A stretch of DNA of 64,000 bases from contig NC_037255.1 in the NCBI RefSeq assembly GCF_000002425.4, forward strand, positions 8,884,436 to 8,948,435, in the 5' to 3' direction. Made by a program: the position numbers and the translations under genes. The notes beneath the pieces are model-generated. The model did not search any database, had not been told where the DNA came from, and saw only the letters and a program-made list of their open reading frames with translations. Each line of letters starts with the position of its first letter. Within the stretch, counting starts at the first letter, position 1. Of the stretch, positions 1 through 10,547 are shown in pieces. This stretch comes from Physcomitrium patens (taxonomy: Eukaryota; Streptophyta; Bryopsida; Funariales; Funariaceae).

Positions 1-11
1 TTGCAATTCCT

Positions 12-224
12 TCACAATAGCGCGTAATCATCACTCGATTTGGAATTGAAACATTCACTGACATAATGACTAATCTGTCTGCAACGAAAATGACAAAGTA
101 GTCTTCCTGCACCCCCATCATGCATATTAGGTGTCTCCACCGGTATATACCTACTAGTCTTATTCCATGTAGGGTTGAAAAATGATTCTGGTTGTCCCGT
201 TGGTACGGAGGGTATTTGGTTTGA
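12..224 (-). pseudogene. Gag-like remnant with degenerate zinc knuckle
   Basis: The minus-strand reading frame ends in a Cys/His cluster close to a retroviral CX2CX4HX4C knuckle. The second Cys, the His and the last Cys are correctly spaced, but the first Cys is one residue too far away. It reads straight on from the LTR fragment on its right, and the junction near 225 is not a normal LTR/internal boundary. It is probably the scrambled nucleocapsid part of a gypsy gag. No start codon or complete domain remains, and the element runs off the left edge of the window. Confidence 0.4.
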
Positions 225-364
225 TGACGCCGATGGGGTGACATTAATTGACCTTGAATATTGGCACTGGAATTGGCCACTGTTTCTAACATCCAAGATG
301 ACTAAATATTAATAATATCTTTTTTATTTATATTTTCACCATATAATCATGTTATAACACGACA
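225..364 (-). mobile_element. 5' end of a family-A LTR (truncated)
   Basis: Read on the minus strand from 364, the sequence begins TGTCGTGTTATAACATGA. It can be aligned with the first 140 bp of the LTRs at 2,716 and 9,082, then diverges after a GTCACCCC motif. Its TG end at 364 cuts into the RNase H region of the gypsy pol at 365-1,286, so this family-A element landed in older gypsy DNA. The rest lies outside the window or was rearranged. Confidence 0.65.
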
Positions 365-1286
365 ATGATTATCGGATGCACAGCTCCTTCGAGAAAGTGA
401 CGCCACTCTTGGAAAGAATCTACTATTATAAAAAGTTCTTTATTGTGGATCTCATAGTTGATCTCAGCAGCAAAAAACTTCCGAGAGTAGAACGCAACTA
501 GATGAAGCTTCTTGTCTGCGCTTATCTGCAAAAGTACAGCTCCCATAGTAAAATCTGAAGCATCGGTCTCTAAATAGAAGGCCTTTGTAAAGTCCAGATG
601 TACCAAGATTGGAGCCATAGTAAATGTTGTCTTAAGATCTTGAAATACTTTTTCCCCTAGAGGTCTCCATTCGAGCTTGTCTTTACATGTCAATCAAGTG
701 AGCAGAGCAACAACTTGAGAATAATTCTCGATGAAGATCCAATAGAATTTAGCAAAGCCAAGAAAGCATTGTACATCTCTAATCGTCTTTGGAACTTTCC
801 ATGATACGATTGCTTCCACCTTCTTAGGTTCCATCTTCAAGCCTTCCATAGTTGCAATGAATTCCAAAAATTCCATCTCAGTTTGGTTAAACAAGCACTT
901 CTCTAACTTGGTATAAAGTCCTCGCTCATAAAGTTTTTCAAGGACCAGACAAACATGTTTCTCATGCTTTTCTATGTTCTTGGAAAATATCAAAATATCA
1001 TCTAGATACATGACAACAAAATCGTCAAGGTGCTTCTAAAAGATGTCATTCATCATGTGTTGAAAGACCGCCGGAGCATTGGTAAGATCAAAAGGCATGA
1101 CATTATATTCAAAATGGCCATATCTTGTACGAAAGGTTGTTTTCCATTCATCTCCTTCCTTGATTTACATGTGGTTGTAAGCTCTCCTTAGATCAATCTT
1201 TGTAAAGATCCTTACATGTCTAAGTTGCTCTAAAAGACTTGATATCAAGGGTAATGGATAACAATTCTTCTTTGTCATATGGTGAT
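365..1286 (-). pseudogene. Ty3/gypsy pol fragment (RT and RNase H)
   Basis: On the minus strand this encodes the palm of a Ty3/gypsy reverse transcriptase. A [12 protein letters not shown] motif (first catalytic Asp) lies near 1,180, and MYLDDILIFS with the catalytic YLDD lies at about 1,011-982. The connection follows, and then the start of RNase H with ETDASDFTMGAVL. In-frame stops interrupt it, for example before the YLDD region and between RT and RNase H. It is cut at 364 by a family-A LTR and at about 1,286 by a plus-strand copia scrap. The YLDD motif distinguishes it from the family-A elements, which have FLDD. Confidence 0.85.
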
Positions 1287-1526
1287 TTTTTAACTATCTT
1301 GTATGAAGATAATAGTACTTGTGTTGCATAGATGCAAATTGATTTCATTAAAAGGGACATGAGAAAGCATATTAATCCAAAGTATTTTAATTATATGCAT
1401 AACTTGATAAATGATCAAACACTTATAATTAAGAAAATTGAATCAAAAAATATCTTTGTTGGTCACTTCACCAAAGCTCTCCCATTGTGCAACCATTGTC
1501 GACTTACTTATGGCATTGGTATGTAG
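1287..1526 (+). pseudogene. Ty1/copia RNase H C-terminal fragment
   Basis: The plus strand reads LYEDNSTCVA, a stop, then residues that match the end of plant copia RNase H. These include a KHINPKYF-like segment (normally KHI-PKFF) and FTKALP followed by CRLTYGIGM and a natural-looking stop. The D-type LTR begins 5 bases after that stop. Everything upstream of the DN motif is missing, so this is a truncated copy. Confidence 0.75.
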
Positions 1527-1558
1527 CGATTGTCAAGGATATACACTAGGAAGTTGTA

Positions 1559-1576
1559 GAAGATTCTAGAAGATTC
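1559..1576 (+). promoter_or_regulatory. Perfect heat-shock element array in LTR D5
   Basis: Four alternating units run in the order GAA-nn-TTC-nn-GAA-nn-TTC with exact two-base spacers, followed by another GAA at 1,581. This is the consensus bound by heat-shock factor trimers. Further GAAGCTTC pairs occur nearer the TATA box (about 1,669 and 1,701). The sites lie 140-160 bp upstream of the predicted TATA box, a normal promoter distance. Heat response is inferred, not shown. Confidence 0.55.
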
Positions 1577-1719
1577 TATAGAAGCTTTGTAATTTATAGA
1601 AGCTACTTGAGAAGTTTTCAAGCTCGTGGAAGCTGCTTGAAAAGCTTCATGGTTAATAGAAGCTGCTTGAGAAGCTTCTTAACTCATAAAAGCTACTTGA
1701 GAAGCTTCCTAGCTTATAG

Positions 1720-1756
1720 TATATATAGGAACCTAGATTGAGGGGATCCTCAATCT
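1720..1756 (+). promoter_or_regulatory. TATA box and palindrome at predicted start site, LTR D5
   Basis: TATATATAG at 1,720-1,728 is followed by a 9-bp inverted repeat, AGATTGAGG at 1,735-1,743 and CCTCAATCT at 1,748-1,756, with a 4-base loop. The palindrome centre lies about 25 bp from the start of the TATA box, where transcription would begin. The other D-type LTR has a palindrome of different sequence in the same place. Confidence 0.55.
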
Positions 1757-1916
1757 CGACAACACACCTCTTGGAGCTCTAGCTTACTTCTCTAGTGTTG
1801 TTCTTATACTCATCTGATTAATCTAGTTCTTGTCGATTCTTCTTGAGCTTCTTGTTTAGATTTCCAATCAGTATTCTAAATTCGTGACAATTTATCGAGA
1901 CTGCACTCATCTTTCA

Positions 1917-1925
1917 TATCAGAGC
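1917..1925 (+). other. Primer-binding-site-like sequence (Met-tRNA type)
   Basis: TATCAGAGC immediately after the LTR equals the core of the usual plant PBS, TGGTATCAGAGC, complementary to initiator tRNA-Met. The leading TGG is degraded. It marks 1,531-1,916 as a 5' LTR. Confidence 0.5.
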
Positions 1926-2166
1926 TAGTTCCTTCTTGTTAGAGTGTGGATTATCTCTCTACTTGAAAGTGCTGGCATTTTAGAAGTTGTAGATTACCCT
2001 CCTCTAAACTAATATTTCTTCTATTATAATATTGGAATCTTATCTTTCTTGGAGAGAGTAAATTACTCTTCTTCTTGAAAGTTTTAAGGCGTTTTAGAGG
2101 TTGTGGAGTCCCCTCCTCTAGACCAATACTGCCTTCTTGTAGAGTCATTTCTTTCCTTCTCTTAGA
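1926..2166 (+). other. Element D leader with imperfect direct repeat
   Basis: Between PBS and gag, two imperfect copies of a segment of about 80 bp can be seen (about 1,949-2,032 and 2,063-2,130). Each contains CTTGAAAGT, then GGCNTTTTAGARGTTGT, then CCCTCCTCTA. No coding frame is evident. It is probably the untranslated leader of the gypsy element. Confidence 0.4.
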
Positions 2167-2715
2167 ATGGCTGGAGGTCAAGATATTAGTATGACTGAAA
2201 GTTTGAAGTCCAAGTTGGATGCCATTATGAATGCTCTTGCTACGTTATCATAGAAAAATATAGAGATTGAAAGAATCATTGTAAGACTTCATGATGATGG
2301 AACATCCGGGATGGCACAATCGAGGATTCATCAGCCTGAAGCTTCAACACCAAGAAAAGTAGCTTTTTCTCCAGTTCAACAAAGATCGTTGGTCTTACAA
2401 TGAAAGAAGCTCCAAATTAGCCTTTCAAATAAGTTCGATGGTATGCGTTTCAAGTTTTGAGGTTTTGTCAATCAAATTAGATTGATAACTGCTTTATAGC
2501 TAGAATGCTATTTGACATACGAGTCACATGTTGGACTGGTTGAAACTTTACTCACGGAACAAGCTCTATCATAGTTTGCTCCTTTGTTTGAGAAAAGATC
2601 GTCAATTTTGAACAACTTCAAAATTTTTTTGGAGGCATTTACGAAAGCATTTGGCAAACATAACAAGGCGAGATGGACTACAACAAAGATCTAGTTGCTA
2701 TGATAAGGAGCACGC
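2167..2715 (+). pseudogene. Gypsy D gag, segment 1
   Basis: The frame from the ATG at 2,167 carries several stops but reads as a Ty3/gypsy capsid. It has a KFDG motif, FRGFVNQIRLITA, a VGLVETLLTEQAL stretch, and LFEKRSxILNNFKIFLEAFTKAFG. It is interrupted at 2,715 by family-A copy 1. The frame resumes at 20,803 (after the target duplication) and again at 22,184, so three scattered pieces form one gag gene. Confidence 0.75.
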
Positions 2716-3990
2716 TGTCGTGTTGTAACATGAGTATACTGTGAAAATATAAAGAAAGGGGACTTTTATTAATATTTAGTTACCTCGAATATTGGGGGCA
2801 ACGACCAATTCCAGTGCAAATACTGGGAGGCCAGGGTCAGTCACCCCGTTACAATCACCCGAGGCATACTGAAATGCTCCGTTCGATTCTAATAACGGGA
2901 GTCATCAAAAAAGAGAAAGGATCAATTCAACAACAGGTGAGCCTGGTTCAAAGAGCCAATTGGATCCAATTTCAAGACATCCAATCCGGGTCCTCTTACC
3001 CAATATGAGACCTGAATTGGTCGGGCAACCCAATGCAGTCTAATAATGGGAAAATCTAGGTCTTACTACGGGCCTCAGCCAATCTGATGCGAAGGACCAA
3101 TTTGATCCAATTACGAAAACATCCGGGTCTTACTACTGGACTCTTACCCAATATGAGATCTGAATTCGTCGGGCGACTCAATGTGGTCCTGATTACGGGG
3201 CTCCAATTCCGTTTCAGGCTGTTCCATCCTTTGTGCCGTTCCGGGAACGTCCTTTCGGTACAACGATCTCTTAAAGGTAAAAACGAAGGAAAAAGCTTTG
3301 ACGGCAAGAGCCAATTTTAGATCCAAGCTCTGACGGCGGGAGCCAATTTCGGATCCAAGATGGAAGATTGAAGAAATTCAGAATTAAGATTAAGAAATGA
3401 GAGAGGGGAGAAAATAAGTTTTGGGGGGGGATTTTTTGAAGGATCAGAGAGCTAGCTTCATGCTTCGGGAAGGAAAAAAAAGACAGAGAATTGGGATTTT
3501 TTTTTCTTCCAAGGGTTATGGAAAGACTGAGGCAATCGTTGCTGAAGTTAGTGTTGTATTGGTGAATTGAGATTTTTAATGAAGTGGGTTTGATTACTCT
3601 TGACTATTTTATGAAATCGAAGTTACATCTGTGATTGAAGAATTAAAAGGGTGTCTATAGGATTGAGTATGCGGAGTGAATGAAATTTATTGGGTTAATC
3701 TAACGAGACAGTCAGTGGATACAAGATCGTGAGTATAAAGCGGTATTGAAGATTAGCAGTTTGGGTTATTCGGGGTTCTCTGTAACGTCTAGAGACCTAT
3801 TGGCTAGGACAAAAAGGACTTCGACAAGCAGTCGAAGGGCATCCATATAGATTTACGATGTATTCTTGCAATTGTTTATATTCCAACAGTCAAAAACTAA
3901 TAGACTGCTTGAATATTGGCGAATCTCCATACAACCTTCTACAGCCAGACGCCCGCTGCATTCTTGAGTAAGAAAGCACGTAATATGACA
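2716..3990 (+). mobile_element. 5' LTR of family-A copy 1
   Basis: The LTR begins TGTCGTGTTGTAACATGAG and ends GTAATATGACA, so the ends are TG...CA with short inverted termini. The first bases form a small palindrome (TCGTGTT-AACACGA type). An internal direct repeat, containing CAATATGAGA and a GTCGGGC motif, occurs near 3,000-3,050 and 3,150-3,200. Apparent reading frames of 60-83 codons on both strands here are not conserved genes. Confidence 0.88.
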
Positions 3991-3994
3991 AAAG

Positions 3995-4011
3995 TGGTGA
4001 ACCCGATGTGA
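3995..4011 (+). other. Primer binding site, probable tRNA-Trp
   Basis: TGGTGAACCCGATGTGA lies 4 bases after the LTR. Its complement ends in CGGGTTCACCA, which fits the acceptor end of plant tRNA-Trp as I remember it, with one mismatch in 17. The same site in copy 2 differs by transitions. The tRNA assignment is from memory and needs a tRNA search. Confidence 0.6.
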
Positions 4012-4060
4012 AAGCATGAAGTAGAAGGTATTGAATTTCGTTTGCTTTTATTTTTATTTT

Positions 4061-5053
4061 ATGGAAAACAAACATAAAAATTATGAAGGATCTCTGGGAG
4101 GAGTTTCTGGTAGGGGTTCTTCTAAAGGACAAGGTATGCACATGGATCCATCTATTGCTAGTATGTTTCAAGCCTTCTCATTATCAATGCAGCAACAGTA
4201 AAGCAATGATTGAAAGGAAGCTTTGGCAACTAAAGCATTGCAAGCAGTGGTCAATAAAATTGATCAATTTGATGGAAGGAATATTTCAAGGTATTTAAGA
4301 TGTTATGTTCGTGAAATGGAATAAAATCGGGTTTCTAAGAAAAAAATGGTTGAAATATTTGGACTTGCCACGATACTCGAGATAAAAGACCATATTACAT
4401 CGATTACGGATCGTTATGGGAATTCATGGGAGGTTTTTTCACATGCATTGAAAGACGAATATTTCTTGGAAGATGCTCGTCGCGTTAATAAGAAGGTGTT
4501 TTTGGAATGGATTGAACGGCCTAATAAGAATTTGTAAGTAACAGAGCTACTAAGGGAATTTGAGAGGCAGTACTCTCAATTGTCGAAGGTAGAAAAATTG
4601 ACATTGGAGCCGAACAAACTTGATCTATTTTTTCAAGCTGCTGATGGAGAATTGCAAGGGAAATTAAAACTCCTTCTTGAAGACAAAGAAGAAGATGAAG
4701 GAATGACAACAAAATGGAAGAACGTTGAAGATGCGGTGGGATTGCTTACAAAAAGAGAAAGGAGGAAGGATAGGAGCAATATTCCGAAAACAGTACAAGC
4801 ACCCAAAGCTCCAATACGTACAACACCACCAACAATGCCTACAGTTCAACCTTTGACATCCTTATCAAAGAAAGGAGATATGGAGATGGAAGAAATTATA
4901 CGAGGAATACGAGATCTTCAAATCAAATTGGCAAGACTTGAAGAGAATACTTCTACAAATAATTCGAAGAATGGGTATAATCAACGAGTACGTTTCGAAG
5001 ATTCTAGTGACAAGGTAATGGAAACTTTGAGCCATTATACTCGAAAGCATTAG
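4061..5053 (+). pseudogene. Family-A copy 1 gag (broken)
   Basis: The ATG at 4,061 matches the gag start of copy 2. The capsid frame has premature stops at about 4,199, 4,321 and 4,535. At about 4,966-4,972 it lacks 891 bp (297 codons, in frame) that copy 2 retains, including the CX2CX4HX4C zinc knuckle. The frame closes with a TAG at 5,051-5,053, shared with copy 2, before the protease. It is non-functional as nucleocapsid. Confidence 0.85.
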
Positions 5054-5542
5054 GCAAGGGCAACTACTGAGGTATTGGTGAAAGTAGGAGATATAAAAGA
5101 ACCAATTGTTGCTTTAGTCGACCATGGTTCTGAAATAAATCTCATGTCTAAAGATCTTTATAAGAAGCAAAAATGGCCAATTGATATGGAACATGGATGG
5201 GCAATACGAGCAGCTAATAACACAAGGGGCAAATTATATGGAGCTTGTCGAAATGTCAAAATTCGGATTGGGGATGTTGCGACGGAGCAACATTTCTTTG
5301 TTCAAGATACAACGTCTTATCTGTTGATTTTAGGACAACCTTATATTACGGCAACACGGATGGAAAAAAAAGTACTTGATGATGGTTCTGCTTATGCAAG
5401 GGTACGTAGCGAAGATGGGAGGAAAGCTGTACAATTTCTAACAGTACCTCCTAACCATGAACGGAATCGAGATAGGTTGAGGGAGAAACCATTGCCAAAG
5501 ATTGTTGAAGGATTTAAGGATTTTGGGGAGGTACCACTGTAA
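5054..5542 (+). pseudogene. Family-A copy 1 protease region
   Basis: This is an aspartic protease with LVDHGSEINLMS (Asp codon at 5,120-5,122), the gypsy equivalent of D-S/T-G with His in place of Ser/Thr. The frame includes GDVATEQHFFVQ and LILGQPYI, typical of the beta-strands and flap of retropepsins. It ends in TAA at 5,540-5,542. The same stop is in copy 2, and coding continues in another frame. Confidence 0.75.
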
Positions 5543-7435
5543 AGCGAGATTATGGAGGTACAAAAGAGGAGGTACTCTCGCAAGATGAAGGTGCCTTTGA
5601 TGCGAGTTTTATTGGTATTTTGGAGAATGGAAATATTATGTATAAGAAGTTGATGATTTTAAAAGAAAAGAAAAAAAAAAAGATTATATAATATTGAAGG
5701 AGAATTATGCAAGTTAGGTACATTGCAAGATGATGAGAGGATTTTAGGTATTTATGAAGAAAATGGAGTGGAAGATTCATTGAAATTGATTACATCTATT
5801 GGGTTAGGGGATAATGATAAGATTGTTGAGATTCATTCAAGAGAGGTTTATACCATACTTGAATCTTTTCAAGCAGCAGAAGTCACTGTAGAGACGAGAT
5901 ATAAAACGGCAGATAAGTAGGTAAAGCCTGTTGCCGGACCATTACCAGAGGATTCTAAAGAACAAATGGGAGAAGCATCATAAGAAGCAAGTTTAAGAGA
6001 TCCAATGAGTATTGGACATCAGTTTACTGAAGAGACTTTTGAAGAATTGAAGATTGGTTCTGATGGTTCTTTATTGCCGGAGGAAATTACTTGCTTCAAA
6101 AAGATGTTGGCTAAACAAGGTAGATCGATTGCCTTCGAATCTCATGAAATTGGGTGTGTGGATCCAAATATTATAACACCTATGGTTATCTTCACTGTAC
6201 CGCATGTACCTTAGAATCTAAGACCGATTCCAGTACCGAGGGCACATTTACCTAAATTGGTCGAACTATTGAAAGAAAAGATAAAGATGAAAATATTAGA
6301 ACCTTCATTTGTGCCGTATTCTAGTGGATGGTTTACGGTACCTAAGAAGAATGAGTCACTACGGTTTATTCAAGATATGCAGCCGGTGAATGCTGTAATT
6401 GTCAGGAATGCAGGAATTGGACCTATTGTGGATGAATTTGTTGAGGCGTTTGCTGGAAGGGCGATCTATTCAATGGGTGATTTGTATTCAGGTTATGATC
6501 AATTTCAACTTGCCAAAAGAAGTAGAGATATGACAACAATGAGGACACCACTTGGATTGGTTAGAATGTGCACTCTTCCTCAAGGCGCGACCAACTCAGT
6601 TGCACATATGATGAATGGGATGAATAAGGTATTGAGAGATTTTATTCCGGAAAAGACTATGCCTTTTCTGGATGATGTTCCTATAAAGGGGTGCAGAGAA
6701 GGAGATAAGGATGAAACTTTAGATACGAGGGGGTGTCGCAGATATGTTGTTGATCATATACAAGATTGTGAAAAGATTTTAACTCGGCTTAGAAAAGTTC
6801 ATCTTACATTATCGGGTATGAAGTCCGTATTTGGAGTGCGAGAGGTTGTAATTGTTGGACATTTATGTGGATCTTACGGAAGAAAACCAGATCCGACTAA
6901 AGTTGATGCAATTGGAAGGATGAAAGAGGATTGTGGTTCTTTAATAGAGGTTCGCAGGTTTTTGGGTGCATGTGTATTTTATCGAATCTGGATCCCTCAT
7001 TTTGCTCACATAGCGGATCCATTATATGAACTGTTACGCAAGGGTTACCGATTTAAATGGGAAGAAAGGCATATTCAGGCAATGCAAAGATTGAAGAAAT
7101 TATTGATGTCACCTCCAATATTGAGGAAGGTTGATTATAAGTGCAATAGACCAGTGATTCTTACTGTAGACGCTAGTCCAATTGCCGTTGGATAGGCTGT
7201 GGATCAAGATGATTCAAATGGGAGTAGATTTGCAGTTCAATTTGGAGCTAAAGTTTTAAGTATTGGTCAGCGTGCATATTCGCAAGTCAAAAGAGAACTT
7301 TGGGGAGTCGTTTCGGCTATGAAAGCTGAAAAGGACTATTTGATTGGGGCAGTAGTAGTAATTAAATTAGATTGCTTGCCATTGCTTGGAATGATTATTA
7401 ACTGTTCAACGCCAGATATTGCAATGTTGAGATAG
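5543..7435 (+). pseudogene. Family-A copy 1 reverse transcriptase and RNase H
   Basis: A linker carries an 11-A tract (5,671-5,681) that shifts the frame. It leads into RT (6,257-7,195 open) with SMGDLYSGYDQF and LPQGATNS motifs and the catalytic motif PFLDDVP (Asp codons from 6,671), which is FLDD instead of YxDD. RNase H follows with TVDASP, KRELWG and DCLPLL. Stops lie near 5,918, 5,981, 6,212, 7,193 and 7,433. The TAGs at 6,212 and 7,433 stand where relatives have Trp and are shared with copy 2. Confidence 0.88.
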
Positions 7436-9019
7436 ATTGCTTATATTAAGTCACTAAATCCAGAATTTAAGCATGTTATTGAGAAGGACAATTTAGTAGC
7501 AGACATGCTATCTCGAGCAAGATACGAGAGGGAGGACAAAATGGTTGAAGACATTGATGATGTCGGATTGAAATTCTATTCAATATCAAATCTCAACAAA
7601 GAAGACAAGCTATTTCTTGAAGAATCTTATGAAGGAGAATTATTGGATATTGGTCATTATTTGAATACCTTATCTAAGCAGGGGAATTGGTCTACAGAAA
7701 AATTCAAACAAATAAGAAAAAAAGCATATAAATTTTTACTTCGAGATGGATTCTTATGGAAGAGACCGAAGAAAGGAATTGGGATGCCACAACGAGTGAT
7801 AGGCAAAAGGGAAGAAAAACTAAAATTATTAAAGGAGTTTCATGATAGTTTATGGGCAGGGCATAGAGGAATCTGGGCTACTTTTGCTAAACTCAAGGAA
7901 CGATATTGGTGGAAAAATATGTATCGAGATGTGCTCTCATTTGTAGAGTCATGTGAAATCTGTCAATCGTATTCTAATATCCGACATCGAGATGGTCTTC
8001 ATCCTACGTATCCTCTGGCTATTCATTTTAAATGGGTTGTTGATTTGGTTATTATGCCAGTTGGGTTATGGGAGATGAGATATTTGGTTTTAGCTCGTGA
8101 AGATTTATCAAATCAAGTAGAAGGAAGAGCATTGAGGACAAAATCTACAAAGGGGATTTGTAGATTTTTGCTTGAAGATGTCATTTGCCGTTACGGGTGC
8201 GTAGGAAAAATCACTGCAGATCGTGGAGAATTAAATGCACAAGAAACTCGTAAGTTCTTTGAAAGATGTGGAGTTAAACTATCACTGACTACTGCTTATA
8301 ATCCGGAAGGGAATGCAAAAAGCGAACGTGGTCACCCACCGATTGTGAAAGCATTGGTTAAAGCTTGTAATGGGAAAGTTAAAGAGTGGCCACGGCTTTC
8401 GTCATTTGCATTATGAGCTGATCGAACAACACATAGCTCGGTGACAGGATATATGCTAGTAGAACTTATGACAGGTCGAAAATCAATTATGCCGATTGAA
8501 GAAAAGGTACTTACTTGGAGTATGCTACCATGGGAAGATGGATTGACAAGAGAAGAACTTCTGGCTATTAGGATTCGACAATTGGAGCAAAGAATGGAAG
8601 ATGTCCAGATAGCCTTGGGAAGGTTAAAAAGAGCAAGGTTACAAAACAAGGCGCGATTCGATAAGCAACATCGATTGAGACCAAAAGCAATCAAGGAAGG
8701 TGTATGGGTACTTGTTTATGACAATAGTCTGGATAATCAACATAGTACTTTGCGGAAATTTTCAAAACGTTGGTTTGGACCATATGTTATAACAACTATT
8801 CATGATAATGCGACTTACTCATTACGGGAGTTAGATGGAACAAAATTGAAAATACCAATTGCAGGGAAGCGAGTAAAAATATTTAAACGAAGACATGCAG
8901 AGATGAATATGGAAGACCTTAATGAAGGTATAGAGATTCCGCAACAAGAAGATGAAAGTGATTTGGATAATGAACGTGATGAAGACGAATTGGACAAATA
9001 CGTTAAGGATATATTCTGA
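7436..9019 (+). pseudogene. Family-A copy 1 integrase
   Basis: The zinc-binding domain has H-x6-H (FHDSLWAGH) and CEIC. The catalytic triad is Asp in KWVVDLV, Asp in ITADRG and Glu in KSERGH, the last two about 35 residues apart. Residues 1-303 are open from 7,505. A TGA at 8,414-8,416 stands where copy 2 has Trp. The rest (8,417-9,019) carries the KRWFGPYVI GPY/F module and an acidic tail. No chromodomain is seen. Confidence 0.88.
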
Positions 9020-9070
9020 ATCAAACAGCAATTGGATAAATTGGTGCATACCGGAGGATGCATAGGTTCA

Positions 9071-9081
9071 GAGGGGGTGGA
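9071..9081 (+). other. Polypurine tract, copy 1
   Basis: GAGGGGGTGGA abuts the TG of the 3' LTR at 9,082. The same tract precedes the 3' LTR of copy 2. Confidence 0.8.
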
Positions 9082-10547
9082 TGTCGTGTTGTAACACGAG
9101 TATACAGTGAAAATAAAAAGAAAGGGGAGTTTTATTAATATTCAGTTACCTCGAATATCAGGAGCATCGACCAATTCTAGTGCAAATACTGAGTGGTCAG
9201 GTTCAGTCGCTCCGTTATAGTCACTGTTGTAATGGTGAATCGGGATTTTTAAATGAAGTGGGTTTGAATACTCTTGACTGTTTTGTAAAATCGAGTTACG
9301 TCTGTGATTGAAGGATTAAAATAGCGTCTATAGGATTGAGTATGCGGAGTGAATGAAATTTATTGGGTTAATCTAACAAGACAGTCAGTGGATACAAGAT
9401 CGTAAGTACAAAGCGGTATTGAAGATTAACAGTTTGGGTTGTTCGGGGTTCTCTGTAACGTTTAGAGACCTACCGGCTGGGGCAAAAAGGACTTCGACAA
9501 GCAGTCGAAGAGCATCTGTATAGATTTACGGTACATTATTGCAGTCGTTTATATTCCAGCAGTCAAAACTGATAGACTTCTTGACTATCGACGAATCTCC
9601 ATACTACCTTCTATAGCTAGACGCCCGGCACGTTCTCGAGCAGGAAAGCACGTAATACGACACCGGGGCATACTGAAATGCTCCGTTCGATTCCAATAAC
9701 AGGAGTCAGCAAAAAAGGGAAAGGACCAATTAAACAACGGGTGAGCCTGGTTCGAAGAGCCAATTGGATCCAATTTTAAGACATCTAATCTGGATCCTCT
9801 TACCTAATATGAGACCTGAATAAGTCGGGCAACGCAATGCAGTCTAATTACGAAAAAATCCAAGTCTTACTAAGGGCCTCAGCTAATCTAACGTGAAGGA
9901 CCAATTTGATCCAATTACGGGAACATTCGGATCTTACTACTGGACTCTTATCCAATATGAAACCTGAATTGGTCGGGCAACTCAATGTGGTCCTGATTAC
10001 GGGGCTCCGATTCCGTTTCAGGCTGTTCCGTCCTTTGTGCCGTTCCAGGAACGTCCTTTCGGTAAAATGATCTCTTAAAGGTAAAAACAGAAGAAAAAGC
10101 ACTGACGACGAGAGCCAATTTTGGATCCAAGCTCTGATGGCGGGAGCCAATTTCGGATCCAAGATGGAAGATTGAAGAAATTCAGAATTAAGGTTAAGAA
10201 ATGAGAGGGGGAAGAAAATAAGTTTTGGAGGGGGGTTTATTGAAGGATCAGAGAGCTAGCTTCATGCTTCGGGAAGGGAAAAAAAGACAAAGAATTGGGG
10301 TTTTTTTTTCTTCATAGGGTTATGGGAAGACTGAGGCAATCGTTGCTGAAGTCAGTGTTGTAATGGTGAATCGGGATTTTTAATGAAGTGGGTTTGAATA
10401 CTCTTGACTGTTTTGTGAAATCGAAGTTACATCTGTGATTGAAGAATTAAAAGGGTGTCTATAGGATTGAGTATGCGGAGTGAATGAAATTTATTGGGTT
10501 AATGTAACGAGACAGTCAGTGGATATAAGATCTTGAGTATAAAGCGG
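9082..10547 (+). mobile_element. 3' LTR of copy 1, first part
   Basis: The LTR starts at 9,082 and aligns with the 5' LTR to 9,224. A 438-bp insertion follows, and the LTR resumes exactly at 9,663. At 10,547 it is interrupted by a solo LTR. The remaining pieces are 11,883-11,946 and 20,608-20,798, ending TACGATA (canonical TACGACA with one C-to-T change). Confidence 0.85.
9225..9662 (+). repeat. Duplicated 3' part of LTR inserted within the LTR
   Basis: This segment starts TGTTGTAATGG and ends at a canonical LTR terminus, AATACGACA. It equals the last third of the same LTR (compare 10,357 onward). The LTR reads continuously from 9,224 to 9,663 without it. The flanks TCAC and CCGG are not a target duplication, so ordinary integration is unlikely. 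Confidence 0.75.

Larger units (their letters stand above)
1531..1916 (+). mobile_element. LTR D5, probable 5' LTR of gypsy element D
   Basis: The segment starts TGTCAAGG and ends CA directly before a PBS-like TATCAGAGC, then leads into a gypsy gag. It contains repeated GAAGCTNCTTGAGAAGCTTC-type units (about 1,600-1,710), a TATATATAG box at 1,720 and an inverted repeat just downstream. The LTR near 23,568 has the same architecture but is too different in sequence to be a recent partner. It may come from a related element or be very old. Confidence 0.6.

Noticed and set aside
1287..1916. Reading LTR D5 as the 3' LTR of the copia scrap just upstream
   Set aside because: There is no polypurine tract, and the LTR is followed by a PBS and a gypsy gag. 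I kept it as the 5' LTR of D, though the copia alternative is not fully excluded.
3056..3326. Overlapping frames of 60-83 codons on both strands in the 5' LTR of copy 1 (and their copies near 9,850-10,160, 12,565-12,842 and 19,871-20,157)
   Set aside because: They lie inside LTRs, overlap each other on opposite strands and are not conserved between LTR copies.
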